The notes under the pieces: generated by a model
What the model saw: the letters and a program-made list of their open reading frames with translations, nothing else
What the model was told of the DNA's origin: nothing
Database searches by the model: none
In this document: piece after piece, positions 22,150-34,374 of the stretch
Layout of the letters: each line of letters starts with the position of its first letter
How positions within the stretch are numbered: the stretch's first letter is position 1
Assembly (NCBI GenBank): GCA_033807775.1
Contig: CM066313.1
Coordinates: forward strand, 65,669,984 to 65,733,983
Source: Saussurea involucrata
Lineage: Eukaryota > Streptophyta > Magnoliopsida > Asterales > Asteraceae
Length of the DNA: 64,000 nt
Reading direction: 5' to 3'
Program-made: the position numbers and the translations under genes

Positions 22150-24123
22150 TGTAAAGCCCGTATCCCGGTGTGTATCTTCTTCTTATTATTTTAGTAAAGC
22201 TTTTATTTTAACGTGGGATCCATTAGCGGGGTTAGTCGGATCGGACCAAAAAGTTAAATGAGTCAACCTTTTTGGGTTTTTGCAAGGAAAGGAAAGTTGA
22301 GGGGCTAATTGCGGCATTTCACCAATGTATGGCAAGGGATAAGCCAAGAGACGCCCCTTCCCCCTTCCCCTTCCCTTCGGTTTCATTCTAGTAACCACCA
22401 CAACCTTTAGTCATCCCCTCCCCCTTCCCCTTTCATTTTCACTTAAACAACTCCCAAAAACCCTTTTCCCCATCCCCCTTTGTTGTGTGTTCGGCCAAGA
22501 AAGAAGCCGAGAGAGTGAGAGAGAAACCGAGAGGGTAATAGAGGTTGCTGCCGGCGACGAGGAGAGAGGAGGAAGGAGGCGATCGCCGGCAAGTTTGGTC
22601 GGAAAAGAGGAGGAAGAAGGGTTCGTCGAGGTAAGTTCGTCTATTTCTCGTTTGTTGTTATCGTATGTCAAAGAAACGCCGCCAACCACCACCGCCGCCG
22701 GAGGCGGCAGGGGGTGGTGCACGGCTGTTTTCCAGCCTAGGGTAACCCATATTCAGTAGTTCATATGCTTTTCGGGTCTGTTGGGATTAAGCCACGACTT
22801 AATGGGTTAATAATCAATAGTGTCATTTCATGTGAAAATTTAGTAATCTGCCACTGTTTTGCTTAAACCGTAACTTTTTCCTCGTAACTCGGATTGGGGC
22901 GAAATCGGTGCCAAAAGTTCCCATTTTGAGTCTAGTAATGTTTCTATGTTTTGTGCAAAAACCAGTTCGGAACGTAGCTTAGGTCAAATCGTCGTTTTGT
23001 ACTGAAAGGTTCTGTTTTCGCTGTTCTGCGAACCGTTTTTGTAAAATCCGTATTAAACTGTAGAAAAATCGTTAGGAGGAGTATAATATGTCCTTGGAAC
23101 CCTAACTCAGAGCACTTTCTGGTGATGTAATGTAATTGAGGATTTTCTGTGTTTGGGGAGGTCGGAACAGGTCCCGAACAGACCTGTTTGGCTAGACAGA
23201 AAAGTTATTTTAGTGACAGTTTAAGCGTGCGTCGTGTTTTAGGGTCCGGGTCTCGCGTTAATACATTTTAACGTTCGTTTAGGTGTTGGGAAGTGATTTT
23301 GGATTGTGGAGCTTGGACTATTGTTTGTGAGCTAGGCGCGCATTCGAGGTGAGTTCTCTCACCGCGTAGTTAGGAATTTCATGTGTAACGTTATTTTGTG
23401 TTACGTGCTATTACGTGTTATTACGTGTTTACGTGGACTAGTTGGGATGTGATAAATAGTTGTGATTGTTGAATTATAATGTGAATGGTATGTAATTTGT
23501 GTACACCTCGGTGGGACTGAGGGGCTCGGTGGGACCGAGGGCTCGGTGGGACTGAGCTAGTACAACTATATTATCTTACTCGGTGGGACCGAGGGCTCGG
23601 TGGGACTGAGCTTGTATCAACATATTTTTTGTGTACTCGGTGGGACCGAGGGCTCGGTGGGACTGAGCTTGTATCAACATATTTTTGTGTACTCGGTGGG
23701 ACCGAGGGCTCGGTGGGACTGAGCTTGTATTTATACGTTAGTTATTATGTGGTTTATATTCGTGGTGATAGTGGTGTTACCTACTTGCGAGTAGGAGCGA
23801 TATACGTGGGGTTGCTACCTGCGTGTGTGGTAGGACTCACTAAGCGTTTAGCTTACCCTTTCCCAATATGTTGTGATTTCAGGTGCGAGCGGCAGTCGGG
23901 CTTGACGGTACACACACAAAGCGCGCGCGCCGAGAATTGTTGGAATTTACACTTTTAAAATTTTAGATTTATTTATAATATTTCCGCTGCATAACTTCTT
24001 TTGACTGTTTGAGTTGACGGCATTAACTTTAATTGAGTTACGGTTTATTAAATTATGGTTGTTTTATAATGGAATATATGTTTTAGAAAATTTAAATTTC
24101 CTTGTAATTTTTGGGACGTTACA
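22150..24123 (+). repeat. E3 5' LTR
   Basis: A 1974-bp LTR beginning TGTAAAGCCCGTATCCC and ending GGGACGTTACA. Long open frames around 22411-22759 on both strands are CT/GA-rich LTR sequence and not genes. A minisatellite with the unit ctcggtgggaccgag lies at 23508-23740. Confidence 0.95.
23508..23740 (+). repeat. E3 LTR minisatellite, CTCGGTGGGACCGAG units
   Basis: Nested repeats: the 15-bp near-palindrome ctcggtgggaccgag alternates with ctcggtgggactgag, and a roughly 55-bp higher unit (ending gcttgtatcaacatattt) is repeated three times. The copy in the 3' LTR (30211-30475) has one extra partial unit. Confidence 0.9.
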
Positions 24124-24309
24124 ACTTGGTATCAGAGCACAGCTTGAGTGAATCAAACACATCTCGGTGTGTTTGGTCTCAAGTTGCGGCTATGAAGTTT
24201 TAAACTCTTTTACTAAAATCTTTGAGAATAAAGGAAAAAGGAAAACCCGTTTGGGAAACCGTGATCGGGGGCGCAGTGTGTACAGTCAGCCGACGCTATG
24301 TGGGAAGGT

Positions 24310-25070
24310 ACAGTGCTTAGTGTATTTATTGCTTTCTAGGCATAGGGTATGCATGCTAGATTGCCTATGTTGTTTACACTATACTGTATGATGACTGCTT
24401 GCTAGTAGGAATCAATGCTAGTTATAGTAGGTTGTTAAGTGAAGGCCCTATAGGTTGTATGCAGTCAGAATCATATAGCCTCAGAATATTTGATTTAGTT
24501 CTATTGCGCAGCTCTTGTTTGAGTCCAACCGTTCTAGGATAGAATCTTGTATTCGAATGTCTATTTGATTCACGCTGCAGGCGACTGGGTATTCGCGAGG
24601 CAACTCGTTATGCCTAACAGGGATTCCGTTGTAGCAAGGGTAGTGGGATGAGATGAAATTCCTAGTGAGCTCGGAATAGCGTTTACATATGAGTACGTAT
24701 GTAAAATTGCTTTCTAGAACATAGGAGTATGTATGCTAGATTGCTTGGTGCTTAATACACTGTATTGTATGGTTGTTGCTTACTATTAGGGACTTATGCT
24801 AACTTTGATAGGTTATTAAGCGAATGCACTATAGGTTGTATGCGGTAGGAACCGAATAGCCTTAGAATGTTGGATTTAGTTCTATTGCGCAACTCTTGTT
24901 TGAGTCCAACCATTGTAGGATAGAATCATATATTCGAATGTCTATCCGGTTTCACTGTATACGACTGTGCGTTTACGAGGCGACTCGTCAGGGTTAGTGG
25001 GGGTCCCGTTCTAGCAAGGGTAGTGGGTTGTTACGACTTTTCTAGGGAGCTAGGAAAAGTGTTTACATAT
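24310..25070 (+). repeat. E3 tandem duplication in the former gag region
   Basis: A segment of about 385 bp (24325-24700, with gcatgctagattgcc and gtttgagtccaacc) is repeated, diverged, at about 24705-25075. It lies where the capsid part of gag should be. No gag frame is readable here. Confidence 0.75.
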
Positions 25071-25258
25071 GCCGGAGTGGACATATGTGTTTGTTTGTGG
25101 TAAGCAACTACTTGGACGTCCCGGGACAGGACTCGAAACGAGTAAGGATAGGTGTGAAGGGTAGTAGCAGAGCTCCTACTATCTGAAGCACAGGATCCAT
25201 ACTCGAGTCGGGGAGAGTCACGAGGAAGCCAAGGAGTGGAGCGTGAGTGTAGTAGGGG

Positions 25259-25365
25259 TGTTTTAAGTGTGGCCAACCCGGTCACCTTAGCCGGGATTGT
25301 AAGGTACTGCTAGTGGTCTGTTTCAACTGTAATCAGACGGGCCATGTAAAGGCCAACTGTCCTAG
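25259..25365 (+). pseudogene. E3 gag remnant: double CCHC zinc knuckle
   Basis: Two knuckles in one frame: CFKCGQPGHLSRDC (25259-25300) and CFNCNQTGHVKANC (from 25319). They bind the RNA genome in intact elements. Stops lie directly upstream in this frame, and a TAG lies between the knuckles and the protease (near 25395), so only the nucleocapsid tail of gag survives. Confidence 0.8.
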
Positions 25366-25483
25366 AGCAGGGGTAGCTATTAGGGGTGGAGCATAGAGGG
25401 CGCCTGGGAATGCCCCGTTACGTATTACCGATGGTCGAGCAGGTCTGCCTGGGGCGGGAGCGGCTCGAGGTAGAGTTCACTAG

Positions 25484-28400
25484 TTGACGGTGGATGAGGC
25501 GCAGGCGACGCCTAAAGTGGTTACAGGTACGTTCCTAGTTAACTCGGTGCCTGCGGTTGTGATGTTTGATAGCGGGGCTACTCACTCTTTTGTGTCTCGC
25601 ACTTTTAGCGAGGGTTTGGGCCGAGTGGTAGGACGTTTGAGTCATCCTCTTGTTGTTGAGGTGGCTGATGATAGGACCTTGACGGTCACGGACGTGTTTC
25701 GCGGGTGCACTTCAGAGATCTCAGGAGTGCGGTTTCCCATTGACCTGATCCCGATCGCTATGCGGGAGCTTTGTGTGATTGTGGGCATGGATTGGATGGA
25801 TAAGTTCGACGCGGAGATTGTTTGTCGTCACAAACAAGTGCGAGTTCGAACCCCAAGCGGGGGAGAACTGTTAGTGCAGGGAGATTCGTTTAGACGGACT
25901 ACGGCCATATGTTCGACTGTGAGAGCTCGGAGGTACCTTCGGCATAGTGGTCAGGGATATTTGGCATACGTGATAGACACACGTGTTGGGGAAGCGAAGG
26001 AGTCTGCGGAAGACGTGCCAGTGGTACGAGAGTTCACCGACGTATTTCCCGAGGATTTGCCGGGGATACCTCCCGAACGACAGGTAGAGTTTCGGATCGA
26101 TCTGATCCCGGGTGCTGCTCCGGTGGCCAAGGCACCCTATCGCCCGGCTCCACCAGAAATGAAAGAGCTGTACGCCCAGTTGCAGGAACTTCTCGAGAAG
26201 GAGTTCATTAGACCGAGTTGTTCACCGTGGGGAGCACCTATCTTATTCGTGAAGAAGAAGGACGGGTCGCAGCGGATGTGCATAGACTACCGTGAGCTGA
26301 ATAAGCTTACGGTAAAGAATCGTTATCCTTTACCAAGGATTGACAATTTGTTCGACCAGCTTCAGAGGGCCTCGTGGTTCTCCAAGATTGATTTACGGTT
26401 GGGGTACCACCAGATGCGGGTCAGGAGTGAGGACACGGAGAAGACGGCCTTCCGTACGCGGTACGGTCATTACGAGTTCGTGGTGATGCCTTTTGGGCTC
26501 ACCAATGCACCGGCAGCATTCATGGACCTCATGAACCGAGTGTGTAGTCCGATGTTGGACCGATCGGTGATTGTGTTCATCGACGATATTCTGGTGTATT
26601 CAAAGTCCAAGGAGGAGCACGAGGTGCATCTTCGAGAAGTGTTGGAAGTATTGAGGAGAGAGAAGTTATACGCTAAGTTTTCCAAGTGCGAGTTCTGGTT
26701 GCGAGAGGTCCAGTTCCTAGGACATGTCGTGAATCAGGACGGTATTATGGTCGACCCAGCTAAGATTTCAGCGGTGATGCGGTGGGAGGTGCCGAAGACT
26801 CCCACTGAGGTGGGAAGCTTTCTAGGATTGGCAGGGTATTACCGAAGGTTTATTCAGGATTTCTCCTAGATCGCGATGCCTATGACGCGATTGACGAAGA
26901 AATCTGCGGCGTTCAGTTGGGGTGAGGAACAACAGAAGGCGTTCGAGGAGCTACGCAGGCGCTTGTGCGAGGCTCCTGTGTTAATCTTTCCCGAAGGCAT
27001 GGAAGATTTGGTAGTATATTGTGATGCCTCACATCAGGATTTGGGTGTCGTGCTTATGCAGCGCGGCAAGGTCATAGCCTACGCTTCTAGGCAGTTGAAG
27101 CCTCACGAAGCAAATTACCCGACTCATGATCTGGAGTTGGGAGCGGTAGTGTTTGCCCTTAAAATTTGGAGGCACTATCTCTATGGTGTCAAGTGTACGA
27201 TCTACACTGACCATAAGAGCCTCAAGTACTTGATGGATCCGCAGAACCTTAATATGCGTCAGCGAAGGTGGCTCGATGTGGTCAAGGATGATGACTGCGA
27301 GATACTTTACCACCCGGGTAAAGCGAACGTGGTTGCGGACGCACTCAGCCGACATCCGGTCGGTGAGCCACTGAGGGGTTTATGTCAGCGATTGACAGTG
27401 GTTACGCCGATTCTGGAGTCGATAGGAAGCGCTCAGGAGGTGGCTGTTTTGGAGGAAAATGCAAAGCGGGAAAGAGTGTCGGGGGAAATACCGAATTTTG
27501 TTCGTGACAGTCGGGGGTTGTTAACTCGACATGGTAGGGTTTGGGTTCCATTCATCGGTGGGAACCGGCAGGTACTAATGGATGAGGCACATAAGTCCAA
27601 GTTCTCGATTCACCCGGGAGCTACAAAGATGTACAGAGACTTGCGTGAAGGTTATTGGTGGCCCGACATGAAACGGGATGTTGCTAGATGTGTTGAGGTA
27701 TGTATGACCTGTCGGAAGGTCAAAGCGGAACATCAACGACCACATGGGAAATTGCAGCCGTTGGAGGTCCCGGTTTGGAAATGGGAAAAGATTACTATGG
27801 ACTTCATAACGAAACTCCCAAGGACTCCCCGTGGGAACGATGCCATTTGGGTGATCGTTGACCGTCTGACCAAGAGTGCTCACTTCTTGGCCATCAGGGA
27901 AAGCTCCTCGGTGGAAAAGCTTGCGGAGGTGTTTGTACGTGAGATCGTGGCCAGGCACGGGGTGCCAGTTTCGATTGTCTCTGACAGGGACACTCGTTTT
28001 ACCTTCCGGTTTTGGGAGAAGTTCCAGTCAGAGATGGGTACACGGTTACACTTTAGCACGGCTTTTCATCCGTAGACGGACGGACAGAGCGAGCGAACCA
28101 TTCAGACCCTCGAAGATATGCTTCGAGCTTGTGTTATCGATTTTGGAGGTAGCTGGGATCAGCACCTTCCTCTAGCAGAATTTTCCTACAACAACAGCTT
28201 TCACTCTGGTATTGGCATGCCGCCGTACGAGTTGTTGTACGGTAGGAAGTGCAGGACGCCCGTTTGTTGGGGCGAGGTTGGTCATCGGGTGTTAGGGAGT
28301 ACTGACATTGTGTTGAAGACGACCGAGATGATTCAGATGGTGCGGGACCGTTTGGTTACTCCACAGAGTCGGCAGAAGAGCTACGTCGACAAGAGGCGAT

Positions 28401-28837
28401 CCGACTTAGAATTTCAGGTGGGTGATTATGTGTTGTTGAAGGTTTCACCCTGGAAAGGGGTGATCCGGTTTCGTAAGCGGGGGAAACTAGGGCCTCGTTA
28501 TATTGGGCCTTACCGGATCATCGCCCGTGTGGGGAAAGTGGCTTACCGTTATATTCACAACACCTTTCACGTTTCTCAATTACGGAAGTGTGTATTTGAC
28601 GAGTCTACCGTGATTCCTCTGGAGGACTTCCAGATCGATGAGCGGCTTAACTACGTGGAAAAGCCGGTTGCCATTCTCGACAAGAGAACGAGAACCTCGT
28701 GGAACAAAGTTATTGGACTGGTAACAGTCCAGTGGCAGCACCGAAAGGGTTCAGAGTGGACGGTGGAGCCCGAAGCGGAGATGCGCGAGAACTATCCCAA
28801 TTTATTCGTCAGTCGAGACTTCGAGGACAAAGTCTGA
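25484..28837 (+). pseudogene. E3 pol (protease-RT-RNase H-integrase-chromodomain)
   Basis: One frame runs the whole length and is broken only by TAG at 26867-26869 and TAG at 28073-28075, the latter within HP-TDGQSERTIQ where Gln is expected. Protease motif FDSGATHSF is at 25565. RT motifs are FIDDILVYSKS at 26578 and QRMCIDYRELNK at 26270. RNase H reads VYCDASHQDLG at 27014. Integrase has the zinc-binding HPGATKMYRDLREGYWWP (27614), CMTCRKVK, and catalytic VSDRDTRF (27976). The tail ending EWTVEPEAEMRENYPNLF resembles the Tekay chromodomain. Between VAYR and IHNTFHVSQLRKC about eight residues usual in the family are missing, an in-frame deletion near 28550. Confidence 0.9.
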
Positions 28838-28854
28838 TCCAAGTGGGGGAGAGT

Positions 28855-30866
28855 TGTAAAGCCCGTATCCCGGTGTGTATCTTCTTCTTATTATTTTTTT
28901 AAAGCTTTTATTTTAACGTGGGATCCATTAGCGGGGTTAGTCGGATCGGACCAAAAAGTTAAATGAGTCAACCTTTTTGGGTTTTTGCAAGGAAAGGAAA
29001 GTTGAGGGGCTAATTGCGGCATTTCACCAAAGTATGGCAAGGGATAAGCCAAGAGACGCCCCTTCCCCCTTCCCCTTCCCTTCGGTTTCATGCTAGTAAC
29101 CACCACAACCTTTAGTCATCCCCTCCCCCTTCCCCTTTCATTTTCACTTAAACAACTCCCAAAAACCCTTTTCCCCATCCCCCTTTGTTGTGTGTTCGGC
29201 CAAGAAAGAAGCCGAGAGAGTGAGAGAGAAACCGAGAGGGTAATAGAGGTTGCTGCCGGCGACGAGGAGAGAGGAGGAAGGAGGCGATCGCCGGCAAGTT
29301 TGGTCGGAAAAGAGGAGGAAGAAGGGTTCGTCGAGGTAAGTTCGTCTATTTCTCGTTTGTTGTTATCGTATGTCAAAGAAACGCCGCCAACCACCACCGC
29401 CGCCGGAGGCGGCAGGGGGTGGTGCACGGCTGTTTTCCAGCCTAAGGTAACCCATATTCAGTAGTTCATATGCTTTTCGGGTCTGTTGGGATTAAGCCAC
29501 GACTTAATGGGTTAATAATCAATAGTGTCATTTCATGTGAAAATTTAGTAATCTGCCACTGTTTTGCTTAAACCGTAACTTTTTCCTCGTAACTCGGATT
29601 GGGGCGAAATCGGTGCCAAAAGTTCCCATTTTGAGTCTAGTAACGTTTCTATGTTTTGTGCAAAAACCAGTTCGGAACGTAGCTTAGGTCAAATCGTCGT
29701 TTTGTACTGAAAGGTTCTGTTTTCGCTGTTCTGCGAACCGTTTTTGTAAAATCCGTATTAAACTGTAGAAAAATCGTTAGGAGGAGTATAATATGTCCTT
29801 GGAACCCTAACTCAGAGAACTTTCTGGTGATGTAATGTAATTGAGGATTTTCTGTGTTTGGGGAGGTCGGAACAGGTCCCGAACAGACCTGTTTGGCTAG
29901 ACAGAAAAGTCATTTTAGTGACAGTTTAAGCGTGTGTCGTGTTTTAGGGTCCGGGTCTCGCGTTAATACATTTTAACGTTCGTTTAGGTGTTGGGAAGTG
30001 ATTTTGGATTGTGGAGCTTGGACTATTGTTTGTGAGCTAGGCGCGCATTCGAGGTGAGTTCTCTCACCGCGTAGTTAGGAATTTCATGTGTAACGTTATT
30101 TTGTGTTACGTGCTATTACGTGTTATTACGTGTTTACGTGGACTAGTTGGGATGTGATAAATAGTTGTGATTGTTGAATTATAATGTGAATGGTATGTAA
30201 TTTATGTACACCTCGGTGGGACTGAGGGGCTCGGTGGGATCGAGGGCTCGGTGGGACTGAGCTAGTACAACTATATTATCTTACTCGGTGGGACCGAGGG
30301 CTCGGTGGGACTAAGCTTGTATCAACATATTTTTGTGTACTCGGTGGGACCGAGGGCTCGGTGGGACTGAGCTTGTATCAACATATTTTTGTGTACTCGG
30401 TGGGACTGAGCTTGTATCAACATATTTTTGTGTACTCGGTGGGACCGAGGGCTCGGTGGGACTGAGCTTGTATTTATACGTTAATTATTATGTGGTTTAT
30501 ATTCGTGGTGATAGTGGTGTTACCTACTTGCGAGTAGGAGCGATATACGTGGGGTTGCTACCTGCGTGTGTGGTAGGACTCACTAAGCGTTTAGCTTACC
30601 CTTTCCCAATATGTTGTGATTTCAGGTGCGAGCGGCAGTCGGGCTTGACGGTACACACACAAAGCGCGGGCGCCGAGAATTGTTGGAATTTACACTTTTA
30701 AACTTTTAGATTTATTTATAATATTTCCGCTGCATAACTTCTTTTGACTGTTTGAGTTGACGGCATTAACTTTAATTGAGTTACGGTTTATTAAATTATG
30801 GTTGTTTTATAATGGATTATATGTTTTAGAAAATTTAAATTTCCTTGTAATTTTTGGGACGTTACA
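28855..30866 (+). repeat. E3 3' LTR
   Basis: A 2012-bp copy of the 5' LTR, about 99% identical by eye. The length difference is explained by one extra minisatellite unit at 30380-30430. It ends GGGACGTTACA followed by the TACAC duplication. Confidence 0.95.
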
Positions 30867-30920
30867 TACACATACCTTTGGATCACCCCATTTGTCTCAC
30901 GATCTCTCAAATGCTTTAAA

Positions 30921-33900
30921 ATGAATGCCCAAGATGCGTTAGCAATAGGATCAGACCTAAAACCACCGATCCTATATAGAGGAGAGTATAACTTGTGGCG
31001 GGACCATTTCATGTATTTCATTGAGTCAAGGCCTCTTTATCACGAGATCCTTCGCTCGTTGACTCAAGGACCTCAAGTGCCACCTTTGATGGATGTTCCG
31101 GAACAAGCAGAAGGGCCGCCAGGTCAACGTGTGCCTAAGACCTATGAATAGATGACCGCTGAAAAAAAGAAAAGGGTTGATGGGATAGACTGGCGAAGAC
31201 TTATCTGATTTACAACATTCTGAACATCTACTGCAGCATTGATAGCCACAAGGATACGGCAAAGGGAATGTGGGGTCAACTAGCTAAGATTATGCAAGGC
31301 AACCGAGTCCGCAACAAACTGAAGGTCACAAGCTACCTTACTCGTTATGTTGCATTCAAGGCTCAGAGAGGAGAAACGCTGACTGAAACCTAGGAAAGGT
31401 TCTGCACTCTCATTAACGATATTTAGAAGAATAATATCACCAAGACGAACACTGAGAACAATATAAAATTCATGAACAATCTTCAGCCTGAATGGAAAAG
31501 GTTTGTGTCTCATGTTCGTCAGAATGTTCCTCTGCATGAACTATATGAGATGCTTCTTCAAGATGAGGAGGAGGTGCTTGAATTAATGGGAGATCAGAGG
31601 CCATCTGAGAAACCTACAGAAGACCTTCTTGCTCTCATTTCACACAAGCATGAAAAACATGTCCACCATAGTTCTTACCGTGAAGAAGTATAAAGTGAGC
31701 CTGAGCCTGAAGAATACCAAGCTGAAAGTGATTCTGATCCAGAACTTGACAGCGTCAAGAAAGCGGTCGCACTCATGTCCCGAGAGTACGCAAAGAAGAA
31801 ATTATTCAAGAAACCATCTAACAGCCAGAGGTACTCCACCAACAACAAGCGACGCGACTACAGAGATAAGTATGAGGGAAAGAAGAAAAGCAATGAAGGA
31901 AGAAAGCGAACTGATGAATGAAAAAAGCCTGAGGGTAAGTCAGAAGATAAACAAGAAGATGAACCTGTCAAGTGTTACAACTGTGGCAGGCTAGGCCACT
32001 TCGCTTGAGACTGCCGAAAACCAGTAGTACGTAATGCAGAGTACTACAAGAACAAAATGTTACTGGCCAGGCAGAAAGAGGCAAGAAAAGCTCTCATGGC
32101 GGTAGATGATCATTTGCTAAGCCTTACTGATGATGAAGAAGGAGACGCAGAAGCGCACATGTGTTTCATGGGAACACAATATGATCAAACAGACTCCGAA
32201 GTTGACGATCAGAACGAGTCTACAGCTAAAGCGGCATGTCAGGTATGTGCTCCTACTCATGAAAAACTAATCAAACAGATGCATGTTATGGTGCGTACAT
32301 TAGACTCCTATAAGCAAAAGGTTAAATCCAAAGACGCCCAAATCACTGACCTAGAAGCAAACGTAAAACGGAAATATGACACTATAGGTTATCTAGTTGT
32401 CGAAAATGTTGGCCATTAATGCATAATCAATAATTATAAAAAAGAATGTGAAGCTATTTCCAAAAAGACTGAATCCCTAGAGGCCCAATTATCTAAAATC
32501 ACTGAAAAGCTCAGTAAGTCTCAGGATAAGTATAATAAGATTGTCAATCTCCATTCTACATTTCAAAGTTAAAATGATAAGTTGACCAACATGCTCAAAG
32601 ATCTTGAGTCCAAACTTTACAAGCGCGGTAAAAAAGATCAAACAATTCATCAAAATAAACCTAAGGAATTCAAAAATTATAACGCTCTTTGGGGACTCAG
32701 GTATGACAATCCTTGTTACCTAAAGAAGATCTTATCTAGAGTCCCCACACTCTATGAGTTCAACTTTCTAAGACTTGATAAGAGATACCCTGAGTACAAA
32801 ATCAGATGGACCAAATTGTCTCTGGAGGATGAGGATAAGAAACGTTAAAAAGAAAAATCGGCATTCCTCTGCCAAAAGTTTTGAAAAAGTCATATGAAGA
32901 TAACTCAAATAAAGATGATGAACAACCTCGAAAAAAAAATAAACGTGCAAGTCCCTTTTGTCTATGAAAACCCTAATGCTTCGTATTTGAAAAATACAAC
33001 TCCTTATCTTTCAAATGATTACATCGACATCTGTTCGGTTGCCAAAGCAACGGAAATCCCCGTTCCGGTTGAGGCACACCCGATGAGGGTTCTTTCGACC
33101 CATCAGAGTACAAACGATATGTTCCACCTCTGATACTGGAAAATATTATTTTCCAACTCGAAGAGTCAATTGAAAGAGAAAAGGCAGTTTTTGACTACAA
33201 ACGGATTGTACTCTTATCCACCTTTCAAGAGTTTGAACAAACCAGAATCGAGCCTCTATCTGAATCAGAAAGAACAACTTTTAAGACTGAGATTGCAAGT
33301 CTCACGTCTAAACTGTCTGCTTTGGCGACAAAAGTTCTTCAAGAAAGGGTTGCTAAGGCGGATAATCATAATCTGCCTGACATAGTTGTTACTCCTATAA
33401 AAAAAGCAACCTTGAACCAATCTCAGTCGAACTGTCTTTAACTAATTCCAATAGTTCCTCGTGTAAAACCTTATTAGGTGTGTTGTCGTCCGACACAAAT
33501 GACAAGGATTTGAGATTTTCAACTAAAGGTAAAGAGGTTCAAACGGATTTTTGTAAAAGGAATCTCATCTCTGATTTTGAAAACCCTTTCGCTGTCGATT
33601 CCTTCCAACATCTTAATGTCAATTGTTTCTCATCCGACTCGGACAATGATGCAAAATCTGATACTGAACTCTGGTTTTCTGCTTTCATGAATTCCACAGT
33701 TTGTCGTGATAACGACATCGCTAAAATCGATTTTGCTCCAAAGCTTGTGAGTCATGTCCAATTTCTTAACAAAAGGCCTTCACCGGTAAATTTTGAAAAA
33801 GGAGAGTGTTCCAAAACCGTTTCTCAACCAAAGTCATCAAAATCTAACAAGAAAAGACGGTCAAAGAGACGCTACAAATCTAGTAATACTCACAAACGAC

Positions 33901-34350
33901 AATCTTATTACTCTAGTTCCTCTAACAATGACTTTAATGTTATTTTAGATAAAATGGGTCGGGGGAAAGCAGTCAAACAAGTGTGGGTAGAGAACAAGCC
34001 TAAGACACGCCCTGTGAAGACACAATCATTTAATTCTTTTTTATATTCTAGGATAAACAATAACAATCATGTACAAGTCTGTTAAACAAAGCATTCCGTT
34101 TCCTTTAAAACTTTATTCGATTCAACAATTAATTTAACTTTCCCGTGATTGTGTTTGTTGTTCTGTGTGGATTGAATGATTTTGTTGATCATAAACATGC
34201 ATCTGTATGGTTTGGATCTTATCATGTTTACAATTCTCATTCTATTTCCTCATCATCTTGCAAACGACCCAAATCTAAACGGGCTTCGAGATTAGGTGCT
34301 GCACCTAACTCAATAGGACCCATTTACAAATGGGTACCTAAGACCCCCTA
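30921..34350 (+). pseudogene. E2 gag
   Basis: ATG 30921 opens MNAQDALAIGSDLKPPIL and then YRGEYNLWRDHFMYFIESR, the normal start of a Copia gag. Stops follow at 31149-31151 and, on resumed frames, near 31392, 31424, 31690 and 31918. The CCHC knuckle reads CYNCGRLGHFA then a TGA then DC (31972-32013), so even the knuckle is broken. Downstream, 32050-33950 is acidic, Ser-rich and coiled-coil-like, then basic near 33840. This gives the unusually long gag tail typical of Sireviruses. It ends before protease with GPIYKWVPKTP. Confidence 0.8.
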
Positions 34351-34374
34351 ATCTCTGTTTTACAGACCGTTCAT

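Larger units (their letters stand above)
22150..30866 (+). mobile_element. E3: Gypsy chromovirus (Tekay/Del type), inserted in the E2 leader
   Basis: The LTRs are 22150-24123 and 28855-30866. A perfect TACAC duplication lies at 22145-22149 and 30867-30871. A TGGTATCAGAGCAC primer site follows the 5' LTR, and a purine tract (aagtgggggagag) precedes the 3' LTR. Pol order is protease, RT, RNase H, integrase, chromodomain-like tail. The capsid part of gag is missing. The LTRs differ at about 15 sites plus a 38-bp minisatellite change, so the insertion is recent. Confidence 0.95.

Noticed and set aside
22411..22759. Open frames on both strands inside the E3 5' LTR (repeated at 29090-29464)
   Set aside because: They are present in both LTRs, biased in composition (GA/CT-rich), overlap each other on opposite strands and match no domain.
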